Source: Lentinus brumalis (Eukaryota; Basidiomycota; Agaricomycetes; Polyporales; Polyporaceae). From it: DNA of 64,000 bases. Below are positions 34,300-46,689 of the stretch, one piece after another; position 1 is the stretch's first letter, and each line of letters begins with the position of its first letter. Both the position numbers and the translations under genes were made by a program. The notes beneath the pieces were generated by a model that made no database searches, was not told the DNA's origin, and saw only the letters and a list, made by a program, of their open reading frames with translations. Where the stretch lies: contig MARA01000064.1 of NCBI GenBank assembly GCA_001792895.1, positions 1 through 64,000 on the forward strand, given 5' to 3'.

Positions 34300-36390
34300 G
34301 CTTTGCGGTGGTCGACGATCGGTGTTTCGCCGTCTTTCGCCGGGCTACTCACCTTGATGCGCGCTGAGCTGTAGGCTAGGGAGGGGTGAGCGTCGCTCGA
34401 CCATGCCAGCTGTCAGATGTGGACGGACGCTGCCAGTGCTTCCCCCTGAGGAACGCGATTGATTGGTCGCAGAACCAGCCCGTGCGACTGTGTTGTATTC
34501 CAGTGTGGAGCTGTGCGAAGTGGTCTGCGAATGCCGTACGAGACTTTATGCATACTAGGCCTTCCATTACACCCTCAGCTTTGGGACGATCTCCGCCGTA
34601 GCGCAGTGGCGCCAGCCGGTTCTACAACCGATTAGGTGTTTATGTGAGAAAGCACCGGTAAGCCAGTGGTTCAACGAGAAGGTCAGTTTCTGACCAACGA
34701 CTCACGAGATAGACATTACGCACAAAATATTTGCAGAGCCTTCGAATCCTAGCAGCGGTTGACGTGCTTCCGGGGTCGGATATACTGGGTGAATTTGACG
34801 TCGCCCAAGTATCAGCTGCGATCTCCAGTATACGGCGGAGAGAGCGCGTACCTCTAATCCATCTCGCGACGATTACCTTATGCAGCCATACTGACTGACA
34901 TAGGACCTCTCAGGCCTAGAGCTCGCTTGTCGTTGCTGTCCGACCAAAGATGTCCCTTGCACGTTGGTCCGACTCGTTGCACAGGGAATAAGCCTGAGAC
35001 AAAGAGCCTTGATCGCCGCAGATGTTGAGTTTGCGGATGAAAGCGCCGTCATAATCAAGATGGCGGAAGGTTTGACGCAGGTCCGCTTGTGCAGTGGGCA
35101 TGGGACTGCCTTGCTGCTTGCTCGGTCCGCAGTACTCGTACGGCCCAGTTGTCATCCTGGTGGTGATCTTCCAAGTAGGCCCGCTATGTATCTTCATCGC
35201 AGAGAGGTCAGCATGAATACAGCCACTCCAAACAGACCCACGTACCACATATTACGACCGTACGCCACTCACCGTCGCTCCACATCGACGCATCGCGCTG
35301 TCTGTGGTGGGTGGTTGTACAATACGATATACAATTACGCGCGTCGCTATCGCTATCCTACAACAAACCGATCCGATCCAAGCCAAGCCAGGCCCACACA
35401 ACACGTACACGACGAACACGAACTAGGCCAAGACGCCGCAACAAGAACAGGAAGCAGGAAACGAGAAACGAGACACGAGATAGGACGCGATAGATATGCG
35501 AGTGCGACCGGAAGGAAAGAATAACGACGGTAGTCCAGACTCTGGATGTGTATCCGCAGCAATGCAAGCAGATAAACGAACGACGAGCACAAGATAGGCG
35601 GTATACACAACGGTAACAGCGAGGCCTGGAGCGCAAATAATCTGAATCTCGCACCGGGCCTCGGGAGACGAGGAGAAGGGTGGAGCTGACCTCGCGGTGA
35701 TGGGCGTAGAAGGCAGGAGCAGCAACCCCTCGCGAGCGGCGACGGCGGCGACAACGTAGAGTGGTGGTGGTACAAGAAGATCATGACAAGTCGTAAGAGG
35801 TCGTATAGCTTCCGCAACGGAAGCCTTGGAGCTGGGGGATAAAGTAGCGTCGCATCTAGGGCGGCAGGGTATCAGCACAAGCGGGACGCGCGCGCGTAGT
35901 GGCACTGGCGGATGGGACGAGAGTGTTGGCATCAGATAGAGATGAGCGACGGGTATGCGCGCCGTGTTTTGGGGGTTCACAAGTCGGAATCAGACCGGTA
36001 AATGCCAATGTCATGTGGGGTCGGTGTGAGGCGAGGTCGACTAGCGACACGATGGACAAGTCAGAGGACGATGCGGCGGCGGCGATAACGAGCGAGAGAA
36101 ATGTGGTGGAAAGCGGAGGCGACCGGCAGACGCGCACAGGAAGCACAGAGTCGACTGGTGGGAGGCTGCAAGCTGCTCCTGGCACCTGGAACCATGGGAC
36201 GGGTGGGAGGCTTCGAAGCGAGGGCGAGGATCGGGTGAGATACCGGCGGCGCAGCGACCAGTGGCTGTGCCACCAGTATCAACCTCGGTCCCTCCAGCAC
36301 GCAAAGCACATGTGCACCGTGCCCATTCAGTCCATCCAGCCGTCCACATGGTCCCTGCACCGCACACTCGCACCCGCAGATGACCGGGCG
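34300..36390. other. Gene-free stretch downstream of the membrane-protein gene
   Basis: About 2 kb with no supported gene. Around 35330-35530 the plus strand is purine-rich (ACGAGAAACGAGACACGAG). A tRNA-like A-box near 34601 does not belong to a foldable tRNA. Confidence 0.4.
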
Positions 36391-36396
36391 ACCGCG

Positions 36397-39300
36397 TCAC
36401 ACCGCACGCGGAAGCTCGTCGCGCGGCGGCAGATCAACGAGGTCTGTACATGTACAGCACGCACGCACGCATGCAACGCACGGCAAAAGACGAAAAACAA
36501 AGATATCAGTTAGCAACCTGCGTAGCACATGGCGCATGCCCGGGCGAGCGCACTCACCGATCGGCGACGTGAAGTTCACGACCTGTGCGTGTGTGTGAGC
36601 ACCGCGTGTCGCACATGGGACACATAAAAAGAAAGGGACTCACGTATGGATGCAGGCTCGACCCCGCCGCCGCCCTCCCCATCGGTCCCGCTGCCGGGAC
36701 CGTCCCACCACCACCACCTCCGCCACCGGGCACGGCACCTGGCCCGCGTCCGCCTCCGAGCGCGGTGCTCACCAGCCCGAGGCCGATGTTGACTCCCGGT
36801 GCAGTCGTGATGACATGCAAACTTCGTCTCGCCTCCGCCTCGCCCCGTAGCGGTCTTCGCTCCTCCCAGTCCATCTGGCGTTTCGGCGAAGACGAACGAG
36901 CTTGCTGCTGAGGTGAGCTATTCGATAGTCGCGTTCGTGGCGGTGGTGGTGGAGATGAGGGAGGCGGGGTTTCTTGTGTCGATGGTGACGAGAGCGTCAC
37001 GATATGCGGGCTGGAGAAGGAATGAGGGAATGGATGTCGCTGGTGCAGGTGCACTTCCGGTAGAGGGGAAGGTGCTGGAGTCTGCGGTGGATGCGCCGAA
37101 CGCGATGTTGGATGGGATTGTGTATGTGAGTATGGCGGCGCCCGCTCCTCCCCTCCCCTCTCTATGTCCTCCACACCATCCTCCACACTGGCCTGCCGAC
37201 GCAGGTCCTCATCATCATACCCTTCATCCGAGTCCTGCTCCACGTGCGCGTCCATCGTCCCACTATATACGCTCACACGTCTGCTGGCCCTCATCGACTT
37301 CCTCGACCTCCTCCGCTGCACCCCATCATCCTCCGCCGTGTACTGCGGCGAGTCATACAGCGACTCCCGCGGCGAATACATACTCGCGGTATACGCGCTC
37401 CCCTCGAACTCCCCCGTCCACCCCGTGCCGCCCGTCACGCTCATGCGCAGCCCATTCGGGGTCGCATAGCCCGCCATGTGTTGTGGGAGATGGTGATGGT
37501 GCGGCGGGGGCGGCGACGAGTACGGCGCGCGCAGCGGCGGCGTGATCGGAGGGCTCTTCGGGGAGTGCGGCAGCGTGCTCGACACCTTCGGCTTGTACCC
37601 CGCCTCGCGCACGATCGAACGCGGAAAGAAGATCAGGAGCGTGATCATCGACGACACGAAGCACCCCAAGCCTGCGAACATCTGCAGGAAGTCTGTTGCG
37701 AACCTGTGGGTGCAGTACACGGTCAGTCTCGTCGCAGAGTGACGATGATGAGGGGCGGTGGAGGGAGATGACGGATGAGATAGATGAGGACCACCACGAC
37801 GTACAGGTTGCGGTTGATCCTGTGCTCGGTGCCCACGATCCCGTCCAGCGCGAGCACGAGCAGCGGGAACGTGAACATGAACCGGAACACGACCCGGACC
37901 TGGTTCAGGTTGTAGAACGTCGCGAGCCGCACGACGACCGTCGGGTCCGCGCCCTCCGCCTTGACGTGCTGGATGAACCGCGGGAAGCGCCACAGCACGT
38001 ACAGAAACGCGATTGTCGTCGACGTCGAGCCCGACGCGCCCACGAGGAAGATGTACGCGTCGCACTGCGCGGAGGTCAGAGGTCAGTCGCGTGAAGGACG
38101 GCTGGGACGCACTGTTTCGAGGCTTCGCCGCGTGATGAGCGCGGTGAGAGGCATACCGATGATGGCGACGAGGCTCCCTGCATATGTCACAGTTAGCAAT
38201 AGATATATAGCACACGTCACGACCTACCCAAGTACCAAAGCCGGTACTCCCAGCTCGAGAACCAGGCCTCCTTCTCGGGGTTCTGATGGAGCAAGTAGAG
38301 CCAGAATGCAAGTTCTGTGCGTCCGGTGCAGTCAGCAGTCAGCAGCAATGAAGAGGATATCACGACCCTCACCTTCGAGGTGCGTGACCCTGTCAGAAAT
38401 GAACAAGAGTCAGCACGCGATCTCGGAGTTCAATGGTTGGAACCAAGACCACAGCAGCTCGTCCGCAGCGCAGCACGACAGCCATGTCGCCTCTTCCCCG
38501 GTGTCTAGGGAACAAGATATTGCAAGCTACGCAAAACTGCCCGGCGTGATGACGCGCCGCACATTCCTGCGACTCATGGCTTCCGCGGCGAGAGGACAGT
38601 GATCACAAACACAGCAGCCGGTAGCCAGCCCCTCAGTCAGGTAGGGTGGGGCGCAGCGCGGCCGTAGCTCGCTGCTCGCCAGAATTTGCACACGGCTACG
38701 GCGAAATGACCGATCGCCAGTTCGACTTCCACCGAAGTAGATTTGCGCTCACTCGCAGCTCATGAACCCCACAGGAGCGAGATCTCCGTCCACTCGCCGA
38801 ACGCAAAGGCATAAGCCGGTCGGGTACAGTCTCCCCACAGCCCCCGCATCCAGCGCGTCCATCAAAGTGAACCGCTGCCCGTCATGCTGCTCTCCCCACG
38901 GGCAGAAAACGCACGAACGCGTAGCAGCCTCACGACAATGTGCGCCTGATGCTCGATGGGGGTCATTGTGCGCACACCCTGAGAGGGGCTGACACACCAG
39001 CCGCGGACGCGAAGGATGGCGAGGGGCGCGACGGGAGAGACGACGGCTGTGAGAAGGGGGTCGTCTCGCGAACACAACCGAGATATGTCCGGACGAAGCG
39101 ATGAAAGGAGCCCCACAACGAGGGAAATGGTGATGACTCACATCTCCAGTGCCCATGCGAAGCTGAAGACGAACTGGAGCGGGAGGACCCAGTTCTTGTT
39201 CGCGTCGCGGTAATCATTGATGGGGACGGGGAGGACTGCGAATCGTGTGGGCGTGTCATGATGAGCCTGCGCGCGGTCCGAAGAGGAGGGGAACGTACTT

Positions 39301-40050
39301 GTTCCGTCGGGCAGGAGAGCGAAGCCTGTGGGCAGCGGAGGGTCAGCTATGCGGGATCGGGGGACGAGGACACGAGCTGAGCACAGGATCAATGACAAAC
39401 AAGCCTCACGTGGAAGTAAAGGATTGGGAGGCCCCGGGGAACGATCGAAGCAGACTTTGAAGCATTGTGCCTCAGACGCGCCCCACAGTCAAGAGGGGCG
39501 CGAAAGCACCCTCAATGCAGGTGAATGAGTCTTTGGTTGTCTCTCCCAAGGGAGACCATGATGACCCTCCGGTAGAAGGCAACACGGAAACGAGACTCAG
39601 CCAACAAGGAATCATGGAACTGGGGAAGAAACGAGAGGGCATATGTGCTATGATGCGCGTTTGGCCAGGGGTGGAATGGGAGGGACGAAGGCTGGAGGAG
39701 AGATGACGCACCTTCGCGATACTTGATGACCGTCATGCCAACACTATACACCGCCAGCAGCGGGACCGCTCCCAAGTACGAGTACTACCCCCGTGTATGT
39801 TGAGCCCACGACTACACGAGATATACAGACGAGGACGCACGGTCATGACGCGCTTGAATGCGCCGTGCTGCCCAGCAGACCAGCGGAGGCACTTGAAGCG
39901 GTCATAGCACCAGAGATGATGAACCAAGAATATCAAGAACTGTCAAATGAGGTCAGCCGGACAGCACGCGAGGGAATAACGAGTGGAGAGACGAACAAGA
40001 AGGGACAGGATTGCCCAGAGGGAGAACGCGGTGGTGGATGCGGCGCTCAT
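36397..40050 (-). CDS. Conserved polytopic membrane protein (7-8 TM, receptor-like) with long disordered tail, 635 aa
   Basis: Twelve exons, every junction in phase: 40050-39997, 39939-39841, 39784-39712, 39325-39299, 39235-39142, 38389-38373 (a 17-nt microexon), 38314-38228, 38177-38113, 38064-37805, 37703-36644, 36582-36558 and 36443-36397. Hydrophobic segments: FSLWAILSLLFLIFLVHHLW, YLGAVPLLAVYSVGMTVI, NWVLPLQFVFSFAWALEM, ELAFWLYLLH, LGSLVAIIGMPLTALI, AYIFLVGASGSTSTTIAFLY, VFRFMFTFPLLVLAL and GCFVSSMITLLIFFP. About 300 residues of Pro/Ser/His-rich tail follow, ending in DLVDLPPRDELPRAV. The topology fits a 7-TM receptor, but I cannot assign a known receptor class. Intron 5 is 752 bp, far longer than the others. 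Upstream is a pyrimidine-rich promoter tract. Confidence 0.85.
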
Positions 40051-40125
40051 GGAGGCTGCGCGCCTGGCGGCTCAGGGTGTGGTGTAGGTGCTCCGTATTG
40101 CGTCAGCAGAGTGTAGTCGTTGTAC

Positions 40126-40205
40126 TGGCCAGCAGAGAGGGCAGAGAGAGGCAGGGAGAGAGACGGGTTCGGGGGCGGAGGAGAGAGACGAGGGTGGCAC
40201 TTGTC
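40126..40205 (-). promoter_or_regulatory. Pyrimidine-rich promoter tract of the membrane-protein gene
   Basis: About 75-155 bp upstream of the ATG at 40050, the coding strand is a long CT-rich run (complement of GCAGAGAGAGGCAGGGAGAG...). CT-rich tracts just upstream of the RNA start are common in fungal promoters. No TATA box is obvious. Confidence 0.4.
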
Positions 40206-40209
40206 GAGA

Positions 40210-41690
40210 GCTGCTTCGATATCGTCCCTGCCCTATCAGGCAACGCTGTGCCTTGATCCCAGACGCCCATATCCAGGGCTTCTCGGACTTGTCCGCTGCT
40301 GCTCTTCCTCTCTGCTCGAAAAACTTTCTGCTGCTCGCTCGTTGCCTAAGCCTTGCTGCGACACAATCTGCTCGACACAGCCCAGCACGACGGGTGCGGT
40401 GCTGCTCTGCGCACGGGCCATCTCCGTGCCTGCTCGCGGTGAAGATGGGTTGCTGCTCGCAGGCCATGGGACGAATCTGTCAACGCGAACAAGCTTCTGC
40501 ACTCTCCGCTGCTGAACAATCCTCCCGTCGCCTTCTATCCCAGCCTGTCCAGCTTGCCCTTCGACCCTCCGCGCGAGTCCGCTCGTCTCGCTCGACGCTG
40601 GCTAGCCCTGCGCGATGCGGCGCCATCAAAGTCCTGGCTCGCTATCTCTGACCACATTCCCACTGGCATCCATCCTCGGGCTCGCCCAGGAGGATGGTTC
40701 ATTATGGCCGCCCGCTGTCTCGTGTACGTAACGCTATATTTGGCGTCGTCCTAGTCCTTCTTCTCGAGATGGTCATCAAGCGCCATCTTCTCCCTCTATC
40801 CCCTTTTGCGTTCCCGCTCGTCAGAACGCTCGTCGCTATTGTGCAGCCTGTCTCATCGAGCAGTACCGCCCCCTCACGCTCCTGAGACAGCCTATTATCG
40901 ATGTCGGACTCACCCGGATATCCTGAACGCCTTGGATGGGCCAGGTGCGCTAAATCGTGGACTAACCCTAACTGCGCTCATCCTTTGATGTCCTGGTCTC
41001 GTACCCAGACGCTCGCTAGGTTGATCTCCACCAGTTCCAGTCGCCACATTCAGTTCCAGAACTTTTCCTGATAGGCGTCCTTCGTGGACTGCAATGCGTC
41101 GAGCGAGGTTAACCCTCCTCGCCCCGCGCTCGTGCATGTTCCTCTCAGCCACTGGCCTGGGCCTGCATCGCTCATGAACTGCGTTCTGCCACCGCACGTC
41201 CACATCCTTGACTCTACCAGGCTTCAGCCACCGAGTGTGCTATCATACGCAATGCGCCGATGACCTCTTCGTTCCTCTCCGGCTGCCGTACCCCAACCCT
41301 CGCACACCATGCACGCTCCTGGCTCCTGGCTCCTGCGACCCCCCTACGTCCTGCATGCTGCTCCTAGTGTCTCCAACCGACAGATCCCGGGGACGTACGC
41401 AATCCACTCGGCCTTATGTCTGACTCGGATTGAGTCGGACGTGGCGCAGCACACACCGACATGAGCACAGACTCACAGAGCAGCTGGCGATGCATAATGC
41501 TGCTGCATACGTCCTCGTCGGTGCCCATCAATGATCCGGCAGGAGAGGGACAATCTCGAGAACTATATATCCTCTATACTTATACTCTCCCTCACATACG
41601 AAGTTACCGTCGGAGCCCCCGCTGGCCTTTGTCTCGTCTTCCCTGTGTGCAGTACAGACTACCCTATCCGAGGTGCCAGCAGCGACGCGA
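40210..41690. other. Gene-free stretch
   Basis: About 1.5 kb in which several frames stay open by chance in GC-rich sequence. No splice-supported gene is seen. Confidence 0.35.
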
Positions 41691-41700
41691 CTGCGATTCC

Positions 41701-41758
41701 TTCTGCCTCCGCTTCTGCTTCTGCCTCTGCCTCTGCCTCTGTCTCTCCTTCTGCCTCC
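41701..41758. repeat. TCTGCC-type microsatellite
   Basis: An imperfect hexamer run (TCTGCCTCCGCTTCTGCTTC..., then CTCTGCCTCTGCC), pyrimidine-only on the plus strand. Confidence 0.7.
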
Positions 41759-41819
41759 CCTCGCACTCACCCGACACCGCGCACAAACGCCTCTCCCCAC
41801 TCCCGACCACCAAGAACCG

Positions 41820-43167
41820 TCATAAGTACTTACAACTTGATGTCGCCGGAACCATCCGCATGCAACTAGTACTTGAAGGCCTCCTCGACCCCGGCCCCGA
41901 CGCCCAAGCGCGCGCTCTCAGACCCTCGACCCTCGACCCTTGACGCTTGACCCTTGAACCGTCTGGTACTCTACACCTTCGCACTGTGCGTTCTTTTTCA
42001 TTCCTTCTTCCAGGACCATCGTGCCACCTGGACCGCACAGAACGTGCTAACCCGTCAGCGTACAGCGTAGTTGCTCGACCTGCGTCCATCCGAGGTGTCC
42101 GACGTGTCCGTGGTGGTGTCCGTGGTCGCCCCCCCCACCGCAGCGAGATGCGAGGTGCATCATCACCGAGCTAGGACATGTGTGTCGGGATCCGCCCTTC
42201 CCTCAGCCCGCGACCGCGCACCCAACCGGCCGCGTACCCGTCCGTCCGCGGCCAGCTCTTGCCCCTCTCGAACTGCCATCTATCACTAGTTCTGGGTCTG
42301 CTTTTGGGGCAGGTATCACGCAGGACATATACGACGCGGAGGACGGCGAGGTCCGCGTCGAGCTCTCCGGGGTCGAACAAGTGCGCATATGTGGACGACT
42401 GCAATCAGAAAAACACCTATGTACACTACCGCATCAGGGACGCGCTGGCGCAGCAAGCACAAACCGAGCTCTCCTGCCGCGCCCCTAGAGCGCGCTCAAA
42501 CGCAGCGGGACTCCTGTCACTGGCAGCCTGCGGGACCTCGACCATCACGCAGCTGTCTGGGACTGCGATAGTTCCAGCAGCAGCAGCAGCGGCGGCGTTA
42601 TCAGCGTTATCAGCGTCGGAAGTCGAAGTCCCCATTGCATCGCCGGTATCGGAGGACGTATGCTCCTCCCTCGACGCACGCACACATCGACGGGCAATAC
42701 GCACACATCGACCGGCAATAAGTACCTCGACCGCGACTGCAAGCGAGTGACGATCCCCGTCGCGGAATTGCTCGCTGCACCTCCCCGGCCGCTCACATCA
42801 CGGACGGCGAGATCCTGAACCCGCTCGCGTTCGCTCTCAGGGTGCGTGTTCCGATACGATACTTTCCGCGTACTTCGTACTGATCAGGCTTGTGTAGGAT
42901 CGTGAAGGATCGTGACGGCGCTGCAAGCGCGGCAGGCTCGGGCACTCGAAGGCCCGGGGCGCTGCGCGACTCTCCGCCGGGGGAAGGGGCGGCGCACTGA
43001 GTCGCACGGCTGGGACGTCGACGCTTGAGAGGTGTGTGTGTCTTCGCTTCAGCCTGAGCCTGCGGGCGTCCTGATAGTCGCAACTAACGATGCACAACTG
43101 TCCTTGCGTAGGACTTGCTGCCGCCGTGAAGAAGACCATTCACTTCGTCTTCCGTGTACGATCATAG
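41820..43167 (+). pseudogene. Family P relic, copy 3
   Basis: The order of family P pieces is kept but the frame is lost. YLQLDVAGTIRMQLVLEGLL and RALRP correspond to exon 1. A short GACCCTTGACGC-type duplication (about 41930-41960) has added stops. DARCIITELGHVC and RDPPF (about 42150-42190) correspond to the DMCVPIFP region; the FSNCYHW region is scrambled. TQDIYDAEDGEVRVELSGVE and ITDGEILNPLAFALR follow. The GTGCGT...TGTAG intron near 42841-42898 and the last exon LAAAVKKTIHFVFRVRS ending TAG at 43165-43167 are intact. It is closest to copy 2 (28002-29203) and confirms that copy's four-exon structure. Confidence 0.7.
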
Positions 43168-43169
43168 CT

Positions 43170-43958
43170 TCGGCTTCGTTGGTATCACCAGTTCGCGTGT
43201 ATCAGTCACGCAGTGTCTATGCTGGCAGCTGGGCGAAACGACGCAGGAACTTGAAGTGTGCGGGATGCGATGGCGACGGCGACTCTGTTATCCTGGTCCT
43301 GGTCTGGTGCCTGTGGCGAATGCACTGAGCACTCGGACGTCCCTTCCTCGCAGGGCCCAACCGTCTTGTGTGGCGTCCATCCAGCAGACGAGCGAGACGA
43401 CAGCACACTGTCAATGCCAGAGCACAACCGTATTCCCTCTCCCAGTCCGCCTCAGTCTCACATGACCAGGATACTTATTCGCGGCCGACCTGAATGCTCC
43501 TCGACGCCGAAACCGAAAGTCTCTCGATGCGACAGTGCGACTCGCTCGTCTCATCGCTGGTTCGGCCGCCTATGTCCGGACTGCCATCGTCACTCTCCGC
43601 CTGCTCGCTGCCGCTTCGTCGCGCGCGCACAACACCTTCTCAGGCTAGCGACCCTTCCTCACTAGCGTTGCAGGAGTGCATCGCGTCATACATCACATAT
43701 CACATTTTCGTCGCAGGACTCGGAGAAGAGCGTACTGTCGTTGATCTGTGGCGAGGGACTACTCCTGCGTCCAGAGCTGTCTCTACCGGACACAAGATGT
43801 CCGGGTTATCGTCAGTGCGGGGAGGGACGTGCGTGGGAGGAGAACCGGAGGCAATATGTACGTCCAGGACTTTTTCGCACGGTTCGGGGCAGCCACGGCG
43901 ACCGCATCGACTCAGACAATACACATACATCACCACTTCTGCACGCTCCCTCCTCTGA
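43170..43958. other. Intergenic between P relic and G-family gene
   Basis: No supported gene. It holds the 5' flank of the gene starting at 43960. Confidence 0.4.
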
Positions 43959-43959
43959 C

Positions 43960-45675
43960 ATGTCCGTGGCTTTCGATATCTACTGCAAGTCTCTCTGGAA
44001 ATGTGGTTTCGGATTGCCCATGTGGTGCCCAGAACCCTCCCTGGAGACTGGAGAGATACGGCTGGGCGATGTCGGAATCATGAGAGACGGCATCTTCGTC
44101 TGCCTCTTCAACACACTGGTGCCTGCAGACGATCCGATCAATGCCAGACGAGGAGTCCCCGAGGGCTTCGAACCCATAGATTCACTCTATATAAACCAGA
44201 CTTCCAGCATCACGCAGCAACTGCTTTACAGCAGTGGCATCGAATTGATCGATGGCACTTCCTCCGGGTATGTGATTCATATGCGACTACAAGCGGTCGC
44301 GATAATGCGAATCCCGCAGTCTAACATTGAGTCTATCAGCCCGCAGGCTACATACTCATCAGGCTCCCCAGAGTTGCGCTTCAGGTGCACAGCAAGGATG
44401 GGGGCGGTGCTCGTACTCGGAGGTCCTGCTACCTGCCAAATCACACATTCTAGACGACGCATCGCGGACTACATGCGCCAACACCTCTGCAGCTGGATGG
44501 CCTTTGCGTATCATCAGTTAGGCCTCAAGGTCCGTGAACAAGAACTTCTGTTCATCTCCGGTACTGCGAAGACCACCTCCTGGCTGAACGTCGCCTTTTC
44601 CAAGGGGGACTCCAAGGGAGTTCTGAGCATACGACGCGATGGAGGTGGGGGTGATCTGCGCGTCTCCATGTCGGAAGCCACCAATTCCTCGGTATTCGCT
44701 CGTGCCGGTCCGGCCAGCACTCCTGGGGCGGGTTCCGAGGAGCTGCCCGCAAACCAATGCATTTTCGTAAACTACTTCAGAGTCAAGAAGCGCGCCTGGC
44801 GATCAGTCATAATCAAGGCCGCGGCGGGAGCGCACCAGCTGGACTATCCTCCCGATGATGATCCCTCTCCTCTGCGCACGTTCAACTTGGAAAGCGAGAG
44901 CACATCCGAGTCGGACCTCGAGGTGTGTCTCGGTCCCCGCGCCGCATTGATTTATATTGCTGATACCAAGAAACTATTGCAGAACGATCGACAGGACGCT
45001 CTCATGGACGTGCGTCGTTTCTATGTCGTATCTACTGATGACTACGAACTCACCGAGACTTCTTATCAGCCTTTCATCGCTGGGAGTCTGTCCTCCGGGC
45101 CCGATTCCTCCCATGCTCTCGCTCCGACTCGTGTTGCCCTTCCCTCCGCAACAGTTTTGCCAGATGCAGCATATACGAGCTCCGAGCTTAGCGAGGAGCG
45201 AGCGCCATGGGAACACGACCAAGGTCCTCCTCAGACTCGGGGTTCTCATCCCTCTACCCGGGCGGAGGTCGCTCGGGTTGCGCTTGTGAGTCTCAATATT
45301 GTCATCGTCGATCACGCTGGCACGAACATGGTCGCATGTCCAGGCAACTGTACCGTGGGCTTCAATGCCTTTGAAGACATCCTGGATATGTGCCACGACC
45401 TCACCGTCTTCGGTCACCTGCAAGACGTTGCCCAGTGTGAAGCTGGAGTACGTGGCGCCTTACAACGGCAGCCACTCTCAGCGTCACGAGAGGCTTACGA
45501 AGTTCCGTTTGGAGACTCTTCTTCCTACCGCTGGCATGGTTGCACCAGTAGCGTGAGGTTCAGATCCCCCGCTCGCCTCCTCAGGTATGTGTCGCACTGG
45601 TCTCGTTCTCGAATGTGGAATCATGCTAACTCCTCCCTAGGCCTTCGATCGTACTTAGCCCGCATACAGTACTAA
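43960..45675 (+). CDS. Family G protein (divergent member), about 571 aa, no HET
   Basis: A single open frame from the ATG at 43960 to the TAA ending at 45675. N-terminal motifs: LPMWCPEPSLETGEIRLGD, GDVGIMRDGIFVCLFNTL, DPINARRGVPEGFEP. These are followed by IADYMRQHLCSWMAFA, LLFISGTAKTTSWLNVAF and QCIFVNYFRVKKRAW. This version (FISGTAKTTSW, RGVPEGFEP) is the form I associate with many stand-alone agaricomycete proteins, so it may be the ancestral type. The second half has ALIYIADTKKLLQNDRQDAL and FYVVSTDDYE, then an unassigned C-terminus. Intron-like GTATGT...CCTAG text near 45583-45640 and near 44270 means the exact exons are uncertain. Confidence 0.7.
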   Translation: MSVAFDIYCKSLWKCGFGLPMWCPEPSLETGEIRLGDVGIMRDGIFVCLFNTLVPADDPINARRGVPEGFEPIDSLYINQTSSITQQLLYSSGIELIDGTSSGYVIHMRLQAVAIMRIPQSNIESISPQATYSSGSPELRFRCTARMGAVLVLGGPATCQITHSRRRIADYMRQHLCSWMAFAYHQLGLKVREQELLFISGTAKTTSWLNVAFSKGDSKGVLSIRRDGGGGDLRVSMSEATNSSVFARAGPASTPGAGSEELPANQCIFVNYFRVKKRAWRSVIIKAAAGAHQLDYPPDDDPSPLRTFNLESESTSESDLEVCLGPRAALIYIADTKKLLQNDRQDALMDVRRFYVVSTDDYELTETSYQPFIAGSLSSGPDSSHALAPTRVALPSATVLPDAAYTSSELSEERAPWEHDQGPPQTRGSHPSTRAEVARVALVSLNIVIVDHAGTNMVACPGNCTVGFNAFEDILDMCHDLTVFGHLQDVAQCEAGVRGALQRQPLSASREAYEVPFGDSSSYRWHGCTSSVRFRSPARLLRYVSHWSRSRMWNHANSSLGLRSYLARIQY

Positions 45676-46099
45676 TACACTAGCCGATACCCCAACCGTT
45701 CCTGGGTCTTGGCTGGGACATCCGCCAATGGTCTGCCTGGAAGAGTCCCCGAGGAGATTACAAGAGATACCCATCCCTCAGCCACGAACTGTCGTATCTG
45801 TGCTTCGTGTAGACATTGAGTGCGTCGATTGGACCCGACGTTCCTCTGCAATGAATGTGTCCGGCCTTTTGCAGCCGCGCGCTCGACCAAGAAGCTCCTC
45901 TAACGACTGAGCACAGGTGGAATAAGACGGCGAACAACCCCCGCCGCCGATGTATTCGTCTAAGAAGATACAGATATCGGCTGAGTACGACTGCTATTCA
46001 TGACCGATGACCACTATGTGAGACCTCGGCGGGCTAATCCGTCAGTTTACTTTCCAGCCAGAGGGATCCTTAACGCGAGGCGGCACTGCACCATGGCAG

Positions 46100-46680
46100 G
46101 CCACCCTTTACAAAGATTTTGGGTTTGCTGTGAGAGATGGGAGAGGCGGAGTGCCTTCGTCGTTGCGCTACGAGCCGGGCCTGGTCGAGGAAGTGTTCGC
46201 AATCGTAGTATGGCGTCCACGTTGGTGCGGGCATGAAGACTGACCCGGAGCCTTCGATACCCATGCTAGCATCTCGCGATTGAGAGCGAAGCACTTGCCC
46301 AATCAATTGCAAGCAGAGGATTGGGGCAGGCCCGAGGTGGATAAATGGGAGATCACAAGGAAGGAGATGGGGGTATGCAGATAAGGAGAAGGACACTTGA
46401 CGTACCGTGTTGTTGAGCTGTGTCCAACCTCGCCAAGTCTCGTTCACCACCGCTAGTGCCCGCGCAAATGTCCAATCCTGATTCCCAACTTCTTGGTAGT
46501 TATCCGCAGCAACAACCTTCCTCCAGCTCTGAGTGTCCTTGGGGGAGATTGCCTGTTGATCGACGGGCATGGGCTCGTGCTTGATGAATGCAAGGAATGC
46601 AGATGTACCGCGAAGCTTGCGTCGCTTTCGGGCATCGAGACGCGCCGAGTGAGGCTAAACGCTGCAATTGACTGATATAT
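46100..46680 (-). CDS. Possible gene fragment, unknown function
   Basis: On the minus strand, an exon ending near 46407 at a GTACGT donor reads TSAFLAFIKHEPMPVDQQAI, then VVAADNYQEVGNQDWTFARA, then LAVVNETWRGWTQLNNT. A GGCAAG acceptor near 46300 continues into a second piece in one of two frames (one has MPAPTWTPYYDCEHFLDQ). The composition is clearly protein-like. The start, the end and the family are not known. Confidence 0.35.
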
Positions 46681-46689
46681 TCGTCAGTC

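Noticed and set aside
34595..34690. tRNA-like text (TAGCGCAGTGG followed by GTGGTTCAACGAG)
   Set aside because: The first box fits a tRNA A-box, but no 7-bp acceptor stem, no 7-base anticodon loop and no proper GGTTCRANNCC B-box can be formed.
35423..35980. 185-codon minus-strand frame
   Set aside because: The composition follows the purine-rich plus strand. There is no start context, splice signal or motif.
36554..38311. A single 585-codon minus-strand gene
   Set aside because: It reads through several clear introns. The 12-exon model with consistent phase explains the conserved membrane segments better.
40088..41200. Several long frames upstream of the membrane-protein gene
   Set aside because: They overlap one another on both strands, contain no motifs and cover the pyrimidine-rich promoter region.
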